Assembly (NCBI GenBank): GCA_020073105.1
Contig: JAIQFW010000028.1
Span: 1 to 32,449, forward strand
Length of the DNA stretch: 32,449 nt
Source of the DNA: Terriglobia bacterium
Lineage (GTDB): Bacteria > Acidobacteriota > Terriglobia > Terriglobales > Acidobacteriaceae
Direction of reading: 5' to 3'
Positions 1 through 8,325 of this stretch are shown here, one piece after another. Position numbers and translations under genes: made by a program. The notes under the pieces were generated by a model. The model was not told the DNA's origin and searched no databases. It saw nothing but the letters and a program-made list of their open reading frames with translations. The first letter of the stretch is position 1. Each line of letters opens with the position of its first letter.

Positions 1-617
1 GACCACGGACAGTTTCATAGAACCCAAGTTGCTCTAGTTTAAAGCATTCCCGGTGTGCGACCGACTTTTTCCGACGACTGCAGGCCATTCCCACGACGTG
101 TAATTAATTCCGGCAGGTCTCGCCAGATCGGGGAATTTTGACATAAGACACCGCACCGGGAAGGGCACGACCGGCTTTTGAGTCCCGGGGTCACTATCAA
201 GTTTGGTTCGTGGTGCCCGAGAATGGGCGTCCATGGCCGGAAGCGACGTTACGATGCACCACTGCCACCGTCCTTGCTAGTGCGTGTGGTGGGTCTCCAT
301 TCCACGCATTTCTATCGTGTTTTGTCGCAGTTAGCGCGACTTGTGAAGGGCGTGCGGCAGGACCTGCGCACCATCCGGCGACGGACCGGCCTGGGGGTCG
401 CCTCGAACGCCGAGGTCGCCGATCACCGTGAATCCAACCGTTCGAAATCCCTGAGGAAATCTTTCTCCCGTGGCAGCCGGAATGCATGCCATTCCAGAGA
501 AGACAGCCTGAAAATTTTTCTTTGTTCTTCCGCAAGGCTGTACGGCGAAGTTGTGTGCCAGGAATGACCACAAATTTCCTGGCCGACGTGCCTCAGTGAA
601 CAACCATAGAAGTTGCC
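1..617. other. Gene-free upstream region
   Basis: No convincing coding region is visible on either strand. Open frames here are short, overlap each other, and encode Arg/Ser-rich sequence with no recognisable motif. A short stem (GTCGC...GCGAC) lies near 324-340. The region probably contains the promoter for the HTH pair that starts at 618, but I see no pair of -35/-10 boxes good enough to call. Confidence 0.5.
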
Positions 618-1013
618 ATGAAGGAGAAGACTATCCGTCTGGGTCCCCGGGAACAGCAAATAGCTGATTTGCTGCTGCAAGGCTGTGACAACACGGAGAT
701 TGCGGCGCAGCTCAAGATGGCACGTCGCACGGTAAAGGCGCACTTCAACCGGCTTTTTCTGCGATTCGGCATCAGAAGCGGAATCAAACGAGTCAAGCTT
801 GCAACACTCTTATATCGGAGGCAGCTATGGCAGGAGGGCAGCGCTACGGAACCCGAATTCCCAGTGAAAGAGAAGCACGAGTTATTGCACTCGTCGCCCA
901 AGGACTCAAGAACAGCGAAGTCGCGGAAGTCATCGGCACGACCGAACATGTTGTCAAAAACTACCTCCGGGTCATCTACGACAAGCTTGGGCTCTGGAAT
1001 CGCGTCGAGTTAG
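618..1013 (+). CDS. Small LuxR/GerE-type HTH protein, type A (copy 1), with out-of-frame tail
   Basis: Residues 1-70 form a LuxR/GerE-type helix-turn-helix: the segment LGPREQQIADLLLQG, then NTEIAAQLKMARRTVKAHFN, ending in GIKRVKLATLLYRRQ. There is no receiver or ligand-binding domain, so the protein is essentially a bare DNA-binding domain. The type A protein at 7337 is a clear paralogue, sharing the LFLR.GI..G.KRVKLAT end. The ATG at 618 is preceded by a weak AGAAG. From 827 onward the frame runs through the next gene in another frame, and the last ~60 residues are Ser/Lys-rich with no counterpart in the paralogue, so the tail is probably a by-product of a lost stop codon. Expected role: transcriptional regulator, possibly acting with its type B partner. 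Target unknown. Confidence 0.8.
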   Translation: MKEKTIRLGPREQQIADLLLQGCDNTEIAAQLKMARRTVKAHFNRLFLRFGIRSGIKRVKLATLLYRRQLWQEGSATEPEFPVKEKHELLHSSPKDSRTAKSRKSSARPNMLSKTTSGSSTTSLGSGIASS

Positions 1014-1060
1014 CTCTGTGGTATGAAGCCCGCCGCCATGAAGGCTTAGTGCGCGCCTGA
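827..1060 (+). CDS. Small LuxR/GerE-type HTH protein, type B (copy 1)
   Basis: This 77-residue protein is almost entirely a LuxR-type HTH: SEREARVIALVAQGLKNSEV, then IGTTEHVVKNYLRVIYDKLG and WNRVELALWYEARRH. A strong Shine-Dalgarno, CGGAGG at 816-821, sits five bases before the ATG, so this start is well supported although it lies inside the upstream gene. Its frame is -1 relative to type A, the offset an ancestral ATGA overlap would give. The type B protein at 7558 is the paralogue, sharing IGTTE.VVKNYLR and DKLG.W.R.ELAL. With no sensory domain, it probably works as a partner of type A or under another protein. Target genes cannot be told from sequence. Confidence 0.85.
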   Translation: MAGGQRYGTRIPSEREARVIALVAQGLKNSEVAEVIGTTEHVVKNYLRVIYDKLGLWNRVELALWYEARRHEGLVRA

Positions 1061-1085
1061 GGCGGTTTCTGCCCCGTTCGGCGGC

Positions 1086-2774
1086 TCACCTGCAGTTTTC
1101 GCGTGCTGCCGGCTCAAACTGATCCAACTGTGCGTCGCGCTGAGCTTCAATCTTGCCGTCCGGAGTCTTGCCGTATAGTTCCGCGCCGGGGCAATAGTAA
1201 AGTGCGGTATGCACGTCCACCCATACCATCACGTTCGGGTTGCCCATGGTGACAGACGCGGGTGGCGCTTCCGCCAAACCAAGGCCGACTAACATACGCT
1301 CAAACAGGGTGAGCGTTGGCTGTGGGGGACTGTTGGGCCGATGTTTAACGGTGCGCGATCCCACTCCCGCGAGGGCCAAGAGCAGGATGAGAGCGGAGAC
1401 CGCAACCGAGATATCTCCGCGGTGTTTCCCCAGCCAAAGCCTGCCGGGCGAGTCCGTTTTCTCCAGGGACTTTAGCCACTTCAGAGTTCTGGTAGCGGAT
1501 GCCCAGGGCGCCGGTGTTGTAGGTTGAGGCTCTTTGGCGGGCGGAACGATCTCAGGTTTTACTTCCGGCTCGGGCGATTCTGCTTCTTTTGCCTCCTCCG
1601 CCGTCATCGGCCCGAATTCCTCGCGGTCGACTGCCAAAGCCGAACTGCCGTCCGTCTGCGGCACTTCGGCACGTGAAAACTGTGCTAGCACCTGCTCCAG
1701 CTCAGGTGGCAGGGGAGCATCGCTGATGGAATGCAGGTTGGTTGTGGAATTCTCTGCTGTCGGCCCCGGTTCTTCCGCTGGTTTGCCCGCCGGTTGCTCT
1801 AGGTCCTGTTCTGGGAAAGTCCATCCCTCCTCTCGCTCTGCGAGAGGCACCATCTCCATGGATCTTGGAGTGCCGCAGCGACCACAAAATAGTTCTCCCT
1901 CACCAAACCGATATCCGCACTGCGCGCAGGTAGAGATCGCGCTGGTTTTCTGGTCGGCATCGCCGATCGCGGACACGAGGGCTTCCAGTTCGGATGCAGG
2001 CGGCTGTTGCTGAATTACGGCTTCCTCAGGAGCCGGGCTGATCGCCTCGATCTCCGTCACCGGTTCCGCGGTGACTGTCTCGGTGGGCTCCGCTGCGAGG
2101 CGCTCGAGTTGTGGCCGGAGTCTTTCCAGAACCTCCAGCATGGTGGCTCGCTCCGTCGCCAGCGCATGCTTCCACTCCAAGCGAGCTTCCCGGGCAATCG
2201 CCTCACTCATCAAGCCGGCCATTACCTGGCAGCTCCCGATCTCGTGCTCCCGGATGGAAACACACTCTTCGAAGCGGAGATCGAGCAATCCCGCCACTTT
2301 TCCGTCATGGTACACAGGAAACAGTACGGGCGAGTTGCTCTCGCGGCTCTGGAGGAACTCGCTCGCCCGGCGGAGATCGGCTTTGTCCGTCTGCAGGAAG
2401 TTGGACAAACTCTCATCGATCGGTATGTTCAAACCCGCCAGAGCTGCGGCACTGCCAACGGCGGCACAATACTCCAGCCGGTCCTCCTTGATTACGGCGA
2501 TGGCAACTCCGCTTGCGTGGGTGATCTTTTGCAGTTGTTCCGCGATCAAACGCGCTGATGTTGGAACGTCGTACTGCTTGGAGTGAAGAACTTCCTGGGT
2601 CGCGGCAATCTCCGACAGCGTCTCCGCCGGATCAAGCTTGGGTCCGAAGACGGGCTCGATTTCGTCCTCGATCTCGTTCTGCTCCTGCAAGACGTAGGCG
2701 GCCTCGAGAATTTGCTGGAACGTAGTCTCGTCCAGGACCGGCATTGCTCGCGCACTTGCGGTCTGCGACTCCAT
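1086..2774 (-). CDS. GAF-like, zinc-ribbon, single-TM protein with C-terminal YYCPG motif
   Basis: The ATG at 2774 (562 residues) is preferred to a TTG at 2807 because AGGAGAAAG lies just upstream. Visible parts, in order: an acidic N-terminus; a GAF-like region at about 70-205; a coiled or charged stretch; a zinc ribbon with C283-x2-C286 and C297-x2-C300 (CAQCGYRF...FCGRCGTP); a long Pro/Glu-rich linker; one membrane segment at about 455-471 (ISVAVSALILLLALAGV); and a C-terminal domain with VWVDVHTALYYCPGAELYGK and a final Cys. That C-terminal pattern resembles small domains common in acidobacterial proteins (H/Y-CPG...YGKT...A...C). Substrate and function are unknown. A sensory or scaffold role in the cytoplasm with an exported tail is an inference. 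The gene converges on the HTH pair with a 25-base gap. Confidence 0.75.
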   Translation of the reverse strand: MESQTASARAMPVLDETTFQQILEAAYVLQEQNEIEDEIEPVFGPKLDPAETLSEIAATQEVLHSKQYDVPTSARLIAEQLQKITHASGVAIAVIKEDRLEYCAAVGSAAALAGLNIPIDESLSNFLQTDKADLRRASEFLQSRESNSPVLFPVYHDGKVAGLLDLRFEECVSIREHEIGSCQVMAGLMSEAIAREARLEWKHALATERATMLEVLERLRPQLERLAAEPTETVTAEPVTEIEAISPAPEEAVIQQQPPASELEALVSAIGDADQKTSAISTCAQCGYRFGEGELFCGRCGTPRSMEMVPLAEREEGWTFPEQDLEQPAGKPAEEPGPTAENSTTNLHSISDAPLPPELEQVLAQFSRAEVPQTDGSSALAVDREEFGPMTAEEAKEAESPEPEVKPEIVPPAKEPQPTTPAPWASATRTLKWLKSLEKTDSPGRLWLGKHRGDISVAVSALILLLALAGVGSRTVKHRPNSPPQPTLTLFERMLVGLGLAEAPPASVTMGNPNVMVWVDVHTALYYCPGAELYGKTPDGKIEAQRDAQLDQFEPAARENCR

Positions 2775-3403
2775 GTCAGCGGGCTTTCTCCTCGTTTCTC
2801 GTTTCAACGACTGGCTCCCCGGTGGAGTGCAATTGACTGTCCAAAACGCTGCGACTCGGCCCGCAAGCTCCTGATTCTAGCAGTGTTGGTCAAGCCAGAC
2901 CATGCCCTCGTGACACCCTTCAAGTCGTTATTCTTCTTGCAATTAGCGGTCGCTCCGCCCGATCTCATGCCAGCCAGCCGACCTGATGCATCCAGAGCCC
3001 CTGGCGCCACGGTAATCGTTACTCGAGCCGATGTTCACTGCACTGTGCAAAATATTGCACTTTCTCCGGGAAGGGAAGAGCCGGTTGACCCCTGACCTGC
3101 GAATCCGGAAATCAGAAAACAGCAAGGGCGTATTTGTTTCGTCACGGGAAAGCTGGCGTGAGATCTGTTCGGCCAGATTGACTTGAGCAGCGTGGTCTGC
3201 ATCTCGATCTAACGTTGACGTCGTGGAACACCAGCGGTGCTGCTGCGCGCCCGTAACTTTGAGAACGTCAGTGTGGCGGCGCACTTCGCTACTGCGAGTC
3301 TTGTTCCCGCCCGGTTCCCAGCGAAAAGGGATTTCCCAAGTTATCCTCAACCCACCCGAGGTACAATGGCGAGCACCGCCACTGACTCACCTGTAAAGAT
3401 CCC
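2775..3403. other. Divergent intergenic region
   Basis: This 629-base region separates two divergently transcribed zinc-ribbon membrane proteins. Open frames inside it look random and have no recognisable domain. It should hold promoters for both flanking genes. The only distinctive signal I see is a short inverted repeat at 3045-3060, listed separately. Confidence 0.45.
3045..3060. promoter_or_regulatory. Operator-like inverted repeat
   Basis: GTGCAA-AATA-TTGCAC is a perfect 6+6 inverted repeat around an AT-rich centre, located between two divergent genes. The geometry would suit a small HTH dimer, but the binder is unknown and chance occurrence cannot be excluded. Confidence 0.25.
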
Positions 3404-4078
3404 GTGTCAGCTCTCCCCCAAGACGACACCAGGGTGACATGTCTCTCGTGTCACTACAGTTACCCCAGCGTGCGCGGATTCTGTCCAATCTGCGGGGCGG
3501 CTTCGCCCACTGAGGAAGAGGCCCACAGCCTGCACGTGCTTCGTAGCCAGCCACGTGAAACTCGTCGCGAAACCGGCACAGTGGCCAGGAATGCGCTGCG
3601 CGCGGCCTTAGCCCCGCTACGGAAGAGGCCGGTCCCGATTGTTGTATCCGCCGCCATCGTGCTTTGTGGGTGGCTCTTCTTGCGAACCGGAGACCGGAGG
3701 ACATCATCGGTGACCGCTCCAGCAACCCGGCCAGCTGAAACGTCTCCCGCGCTTGCTCCGCTACCCGCCACCATTCCCGACAATACGGCCAAGCCGGTCG
3801 CACCCGCGCGCCGCGGACTTCGATCCGCCGCGCCTGCCGCGGGAGAAATTGTCGTGGAGGAATCGGTTGCCCCAGAAGACAGTCCGGTGGAGTTGTGGAA
3901 GCGTGTCAGACACGGAGACACGGACGCAGAAGTTGCTCTGGCCAAACTGTATCTCGATGGCACTCGCGTATCGCAAAACTGCGAACAAGCACACCTGCTT
4001 TTGTTGGCCGCATCAAAGAAGAGACACCAGGAAGCTGACCGCCTTCTTTCAGGTGACTACGCGCAACGTTGCCGGTAA
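3404..4078 (+). CDS. Zinc-ribbon, single-TM protein with Sel1-like C-terminus
   Basis: This 224-residue protein starts at GTG 3404; an in-frame GTG at 3434 is the alternative, and neither has a strong ribosome site. It has an N-terminal zinc ribbon with C13-x2-C16 and C27-x2-C30 (CLSCHYSY...FCPICGAA), a basic stretch, one membrane segment at about 77-93 (VPIVVSAAIVLCGWLFL), a Pro/Ala/Thr-rich linker and a C-terminal Sel1-like (TPR-related) repeat: DAEVALAKLYLDGT, then CEQAHLLLLAASKK. The N-terminus should be cytoplasmic with the repeat outside, probably for protein binding. The domain order resembles the divergent neighbour at 1086-2774 (zinc ribbon, membrane anchor, exported tail), which suggests related jobs. 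Exact function unknown. Confidence 0.75.
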   Translation: MSALPQDDTRVTCLSCHYSYPSVRGFCPICGAASPTEEEAHSLHVLRSQPRETRRETGTVARNALRAALAPLRKRPVPIVVSAAIVLCGWLFLRTGDRRTSSVTAPATRPAETSPALAPLPATIPDNTAKPVAPARRGLRSAAPAAGEIVVEESVAPEDSPVELWKRVRHGDTDAEVALAKLYLDGTRVSQNCEQAHLLLLAASKKRHQEADRLLSGDYAQRCR

Positions 4079-4300
4079 CCCACCCTTCCCAGGTTGTGTC
4101 ATTCATCTTCCCTTGTGGTGATCATCGCTGGCTGTCCGCTTCCGGACATCCAATCTCGCCTGCGGACACGCAAGGTGCTCACTTAGAGAACTCTCTTCCG
4201 TCAATTCAATGACTTGGCATTCCACGAAGAGGCAAGGGGGTTGCACCAGAAAACCGATTGTGGGGTGGCGTCTCGACCGGGGGAAAACAAGACCATGCCA

Positions 4301-6742
4301 ATGGAAGACGTTCGCTACGGACTGCGGATGCTGCGGAAGAACCCGGGTTTCACTGCGGTCGCGGTGCTGACCCTTGCTCTGGGGATTGGCGCGAACACAG
4401 CACTGTTCTCCGTGGTGAATGGGGTGCTGCTCGATCCGCTGCCATTTCCCCAGGCGGACCAACTCGTCACTCTCCACGAAAGCAAGCCGAATTTTGACCG
4501 TGGCTCGATCTCCTATCTCAACTTTCTCGATTGGCAAAAAGAGAACCACACATTCTCTGCCATGGTGATTTCCCGCGAGTACGCATTCAGCCTGACCGGC
4601 ACCGGCGAAGCCCAGCAAGTGAACAGCGAGTTTGTTTCCTCCGACTTCTTCTCCCTGCTCGGCGTAAGGCCGGTGATCGGACGCACCTTTGTGCCGGAGG
4701 ACGACCGAATCGGTGCCAGCCCGGTCGCGCTCATCAGTGCAGGTTTTTGGGGACGCAAGCTGGGTTCCACCCGTGATGTTTTGGGAAAGCCCCTCACGTT
4801 GGACGGGAAGAACTACACCATTGTCGGCGTGATTCCAGCGAGCTTTCATCTCCTCCTTCCCAGTTTCCGTGACAGTGACGTGTACGTTCCCATCGTTCAT
4901 TGGAACAATTCGCTACTGTTCTCGCGGGGGGCAGGCCTGGGAATCCATGGGATCGGGCGGCTGAAGCCCGGAGTGACGATCGAGCAAGCGCAGTCTGACA
5001 TGGACGCGGTGACGGGCGGCCTGGCGGCGGCCTATCCCGATGCCGACAAGGGCATTGGCGCCAAGCTCATTCCTCTGAAGCAGCAGATGGTCGGCAACGT
5101 CCGTCCATTTCTGTTGGTCCTGCTGACCGCGGTGGGTTTCGTCCTGTTGATCGCCTGTGTGAACGTTGCCAACCTGCTGCTGGCCCGCTCCACTGGGCGC
5201 AGTCGTGAATTTGCCATCCGTGTCTCGCTCGGCGCCAGCCAGGTGCGAGTGGTCCGACAGCTTCTGACCGAGAGTGTCCTGCTTGCCATTCTCGGTGGCG
5301 GGCTGGGCTTGCTTTTGGCGGCATGGGGAACGCAAGGCGCATTGGGAGTGCTGCCCACGACTTTGCCGCGCGCGGAGGAAATCCGACTCGACACCCACGT
5401 TCTCCTCTTCACGGTGGCGACTTCCTTGTTTGCAGGCATTCTCTTCGGACTGGCGCCGGCGCTCAAGGTCTCCCGGAGCGACTTGCAGCAAACTCTCAAG
5501 GAGGGAGGCCGGGGAGTCAGTGGGGGACACCACCGCGTGCAGGGGGCCTTTGTGGTGGTCGAGGTGGCACTGGCGCTGGTGTTGCTGGCCGGTGCGGGCC
5601 TGATGATTCGCAGCTTGGCGCGGCTGTGGAGTGTCGATCCGGGATTCAATCCGGATCGCGTCCTGAGCTTCGGGATCTCACTTCCACCTTCGATGATGGC
5701 GGCCTCTCCCGATGCGGTTCGTTCCGCCTTTCGCGAGTTGGACAGCAGGCTGGCCTCGATACCCGGCGTCACCGCAGTGTCGCAGACCTGGGGGGCAGTT
5801 CCCATGAGCGGGGATGACGAGCAATTGTTCTGGATCGAGGGCCAGCCGAAACCCGCGAGCGAGAACGACATGAACTGGGCCATCGACTATATCGTCGAAC
5901 CGGATTATCTGAAGGTGATGGGAATTCCATTGCAGCGTGGACGGTTCTTTATGCCTGAGGACAACGAGCATGCGCCACGAACGATAGTGATTGACGATGT
6001 CTTTGCCCGTAAGTACTTCGGCGACGAAGATCCCGTTGGCAAGCGCATCAACGTGAACAACGCGAGTGGGACGGCGGAAATCATCGGCGTCGTCGGGCAT
6101 GTGAAGCAGTGGGGCCTGGATGTGGACGATACCCACTCTCTGCGGGCGCAACTTTATCTCTCGTGCATGCAGATGCCGGACAAGTTCATCGGGATGGCGC
6201 CCTCGGGTTCGGCGGTGGTCATCCGCTCGGACGGAGCGAATCCCACACTCCTCGCGTCGATTCGCCGTACCAGCCAGCAGATGAGCAGCGAACAGGTCAT
6301 ATTTGGCGCGCAAACCATGAATGAGATCATCTCCGACTCGCTCGCCAGGCGGCGCTTCTCCATGATTTTGCTTGGAGTGTTTGCCGGGCTGGCGCTGTTG
6401 CTGGCGGCCATCGGAATCTACGGTGTGATTTCCTATGTCGTGGGGCAGCGGACGCACGAGATCGGGGTGCGCGTAGCGCTGGGCGCACAGCGCCGCGATA
6501 TCGTGCAACTTATTCTCGCCGGTGGCGGAAAACTTGCAGCGGTCGGCATCGCCGCGGGACTGGTCGCAGCCTTTGGCCTGACCCGGCTGATGGCCGGTCT
6601 GCTGTACGGAGTTGCTGCGACAGATCCAGTAACCTTTGCCGCCGTGGCTGTGCTTCTGGGCCTGGTGGCACTGGCCGCTTGCACCATCCCGGCGCGGCGG
6701 GCGACGAAGGTCGATCCCATGGTAGCGCTGAGGTACGAATAG
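4301..6742 (+). CDS. ADOP-family orphan ABC permease (MacB/FtsX type)
   Basis: The start is taken at ATG 4301 (MEDVRYGLRMLRKNPGFT); ATG 4295 is equally possible, and the open frame runs back to 4214 without family-like sequence. The protein is about 813 residues, matching acidobacterial duplicated orphan permeases. The order is: TM1 with the LTLALGIGANTALFSV signature; a MacB-type periplasmic core; an FtsX unit with three TMs (FLLVLLTAVGFVLLIACVN; LAILGGGLGLLLAAW; LFAGILFGLAPAL); a second TM1-like segment after HHRVQGAFVVVEVALAL; a second periplasmic core; and a second FtsX unit ending PARRATKVDPMVALRYE. No ATPase gene is adjacent, as is usual for this family. Transported substrate or mechanical role unknown. 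A truncated paralogue follows 13 bases downstream. Confidence 0.92.
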   Translation: MEDVRYGLRMLRKNPGFTAVAVLTLALGIGANTALFSVVNGVLLDPLPFPQADQLVTLHESKPNFDRGSISYLNFLDWQKENHTFSAMVISREYAFSLTGTGEAQQVNSEFVSSDFFSLLGVRPVIGRTFVPEDDRIGASPVALISAGFWGRKLGSTRDVLGKPLTLDGKNYTIVGVIPASFHLLLPSFRDSDVYVPIVHWNNSLLFSRGAGLGIHGIGRLKPGVTIEQAQSDMDAVTGGLAAAYPDADKGIGAKLIPLKQQMVGNVRPFLLVLLTAVGFVLLIACVNVANLLLARSTGRSREFAIRVSLGASQVRVVRQLLTESVLLAILGGGLGLLLAAWGTQGALGVLPTTLPRAEEIRLDTHVLLFTVATSLFAGILFGLAPALKVSRSDLQQTLKEGGRGVSGGHHRVQGAFVVVEVALALVLLAGAGLMIRSLARLWSVDPGFNPDRVLSFGISLPPSMMAASPDAVRSAFRELDSRLASIPGVTAVSQTWGAVPMSGDDEQLFWIEGQPKPASENDMNWAIDYIVEPDYLKVMGIPLQRGRFFMPEDNEHAPRTIVIDDVFARKYFGDEDPVGKRINVNNASGTAEIIGVVGHVKQWGLDVDDTHSLRAQLYLSCMQMPDKFIGMAPSGSAVVIRSDGANPTLLASIRRTSQQMSSEQVIFGAQTMNEIISDSLARRRFSMILLGVFAGLALLLAAIGIYGVISYVVGQRTHEIGVRVALGAQRRDIVQLILAGGGKLAAVGIAAGLVAAFGLTRLMAGLLYGVAATDPVTFAAVAVLLGLVALAACTIPARRATKVDPMVALRYE

Positions 6743-6755
6743 AGCTGAGGTAACG

Positions 6756-7109
6756 ATGGAAACCTTGCTGCAGGACTTTCGTTTCGGCCTTCGCATGCTG
6801 TGCAAGAACCCCGGCTTCACCGCCGCGGCCGTGCTCACCTTGGCGCTTGGCGGACGCTCACGGGACATCACATGTTTGGTCGTCGGTCAGGCTATCCGGC
6901 TCACGTTTGCGGGGCTGGCCACGGGTTACCTCGCCGCGTGGATGCTCACCGGTTTCTTGTCCAGTATGCTGTACGGGGTGGGCGCGAACGATCCGCTGAC
7001 CTTCGCCGGGGTTTCCACCTTGTTAGGCTTCGTAGCGCTGATCGCAGGGTATGTGCCAGCGCGCCGGGCCACCAAAATAGACCCTATGGTGGCGCTGCGT
7101 TACGAGTAA
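6756..7109 (+). pseudogene. ADOP permease minigene with large in-frame internal deletion
   Basis: The 117-residue frame starts like an ADOP permease (METLLQDFRFGLRMLCKNPG, then FTAAAVLTLALG) and passes directly into the C-terminal part (GRSRDIT...), ending in the family tail PARRATKIDPMVALRYE. About 700 central codons, covering both periplasmic cores and the first FtsX unit, are missing relative to the gene just upstream. The join falls at an Ala-Leu-Gly triplet (6843-6851) that intact ADOPs encode both in TM1 (LTLALG) and before the last FtsX unit (RVALGAQRRD), so recombination at short homology is the simplest explanation. The frame is kept and two C-terminal TMs remain. It is most likely a decaying remnant, although a small membrane protein could still be made. 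Confidence 0.8.
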
Positions 7110-7336
7110 CACCGAGAACGGTGGATGGCCGAACAGGCCCGTCTTGGGAAGGCTTTCTCCCATTTCCGGCTCTCCCAATCTCCTCACCCGACCCCCGTCA
7201 ATCGCCCCACCCGACGATTTCCAAGGTTTCAAAGGTCTTTAGCTCTTCGCACGCGATGGCGAAGCTTTGGCGAACTACGTGCTTTGCTGTCAAGCGCGAA
7301 AGCCGGCCGAGACATCTGGGCCGGAAGGAGCACGAA

Positions 7337-7579
7337 ATGGTAAATCTCACAGACATCAAGATTACCCAGCGCGACGAGCAGGTCCTGAACTTGTTGGTAC
7401 AGGGATGCAGCAATAAGGAAATCGCCGAAGAGTTAAACATCAGCCCGCGGACAGTGAAGCAGCATCTGCGCACTCTATTTCTGCGGGCAGGAATCACCAA
7501 CGGGCGCAAGCGCGTCAAACTCGCAACCGCGATGTACCAGAAGGAGCAGAGGGAAGTATGCAACCAAGTGATCGGTTAA
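7337..7579 (+). CDS. Small LuxR/GerE-type HTH protein, type A (copy 2)
   Basis: This 80-residue HTH protein starts at ATG 7337 with a good Shine-Dalgarno (AAGGAG, 7325-7330). The frame is open far upstream, but nothing there resembles the family. The HTH core is TQRDEQVLNLLVQGCSNKEI, then NISPRTVKQHLRTLFLRAGI and GRKRVKLATAMYQKEQ. It is a paralogue of the protein at 618 but ends normally, overlapping the type B gene by only 22 bases. It lacks any sensor domain. The receiver-only protein at 8326, 0.5 kb downstream, is a possible but unproven partner. Confidence 0.85.
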   Translation: MVNLTDIKITQRDEQVLNLLVQGCSNKEIAEELNISPRTVKQHLRTLFLRAGITNGRKRVKLATAMYQKEQREVCNQVIG

Positions 7580-7791
7580 CCGGGAAGGAAGTGCAAGTGG
7601 CCTCCCTGGTCTGGGAGGGCCTTACCAATCGCGAGATTGCGATGGTCATTGGCACGACTGAACAGGTGGTGAAGAACTACCTGCGCAACACCTTCGACAA
7701 GCTTGGGGTGTGGAGCCGGTTGGAACTCGCGCTCTACGTGGCGAACCACGGCGGCCCCCGGTGGCGCGAGCCAAATGGCGTGCTGCCTTAA
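7558..7791 (+). CDS. Small LuxR/GerE-type HTH protein, type B (copy 2)
   Basis: This 77-residue LuxR-type HTH protein contains LTGKEVQVASLVWEGLTNRE, IGTTEQVVKNYLRNTFDKLG and WSRLELALYVANH. It overlaps the type A gene by 22 bases in the -1 frame, which implies translational coupling; purine-rich GAGGGAAGT precedes the ATG. It is closely similar to the type B protein at 827, so the A+B pair is a duplicated unit. It probably binds DNA as a homodimer or as an A/B heterodimer. Targets unknown. Confidence 0.85.
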   Translation: MQPSDRLTGKEVQVASLVWEGLTNREIAMVIGTTEQVVKNYLRNTFDKLGVWSRLELALYVANHGGPRWREPNGVLP

Positions 7792-8325
7792 CCTTGGCAG
7801 TCCGGCAATGTGTGCCGAAATGAAGTCGCGAGGATTTCGAGGGCTGGTCCTCCGGTCGCACATGGCATCAATGACTCGGGGTCAGAGCGGGGTACGCCCG
7901 ACGAAGGGGCTCGCCGGAAGGGATTTCGCCCAAGTTTTTCACAATTGGGCAATGGGATCATGTCGGCCGGGCGATTGACGATCACTCATGGGTTCTTACG
8001 TAATCACAAAATGTGTAGCCCAGCAAAGTCCGCATCTGTGGCTTGCACTGGTCCTAGGGCAGCGGCCTGTGGACGGCAGGCAAGTGCTAGAAAAATCGAA
8101 TTCTTTCCTGCCCAGGAAAAGATTGACTGCAGACTCGTCGTGAAGTACACAGCCCGAAGCCTGCCCATGGATCAGCGGTTGGTGGCAGGATGCGCCGATA
8201 CACCGTCTCGCCGGGTGGTTCAGGCAGTTCCAGATGTGGGGGAAATCCGTTTGTTGCTTGGAAAGCGCGCAAGGCAGCCGGTCGTGACTTGAGTGATCAT
8301 CGGCAGAATAAATCACTGGCCGCCT
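7792..8325. other. Gene-free region
   Basis: About 530 bases lie between the second HTH pair and the receiver gene. A plus-strand open frame at 7810-8292 has no family-like content and reads as chance sequence. Apart from one possible promoter (8123-8151) I see no clear signal. Confidence 0.4.
8123..8151 (+). promoter_or_regulatory. Possible sigma70-like promoter upstream of receiver gene
   Basis: TTGACT (8123-8128) is followed after 17 bases by TACACA (8146-8151). The -35 box is good (5/6) and the -10 box poor (3/6). It lies about 175 bases before the receiver gene. Low confidence. Confidence 0.22.

Noticed and set aside
178-567. 129-codon plus-strand frame near the window start
   Set aside because: Arg/Ser-rich random-looking sequence without a ribosome site, overlapped by frames on both strands.
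2943-3350. 135-codon minus-strand frame between the two zinc-ribbon genes
   Set aside because: No recognisable motif, poor start context and composition unlike neighbouring genes.
4103-6871. Several 200-400-codon minus-strand frames opposite the ADOP permease
   Set aside because: They overlap one another, lack motifs and ribosome sites, and mirror the codon structure of the permease.
7810-8292. 160-codon plus-strand frame before the receiver gene
   Set aside because: No domain, no ribosome site, and overlapping minus-strand frames of similar quality.
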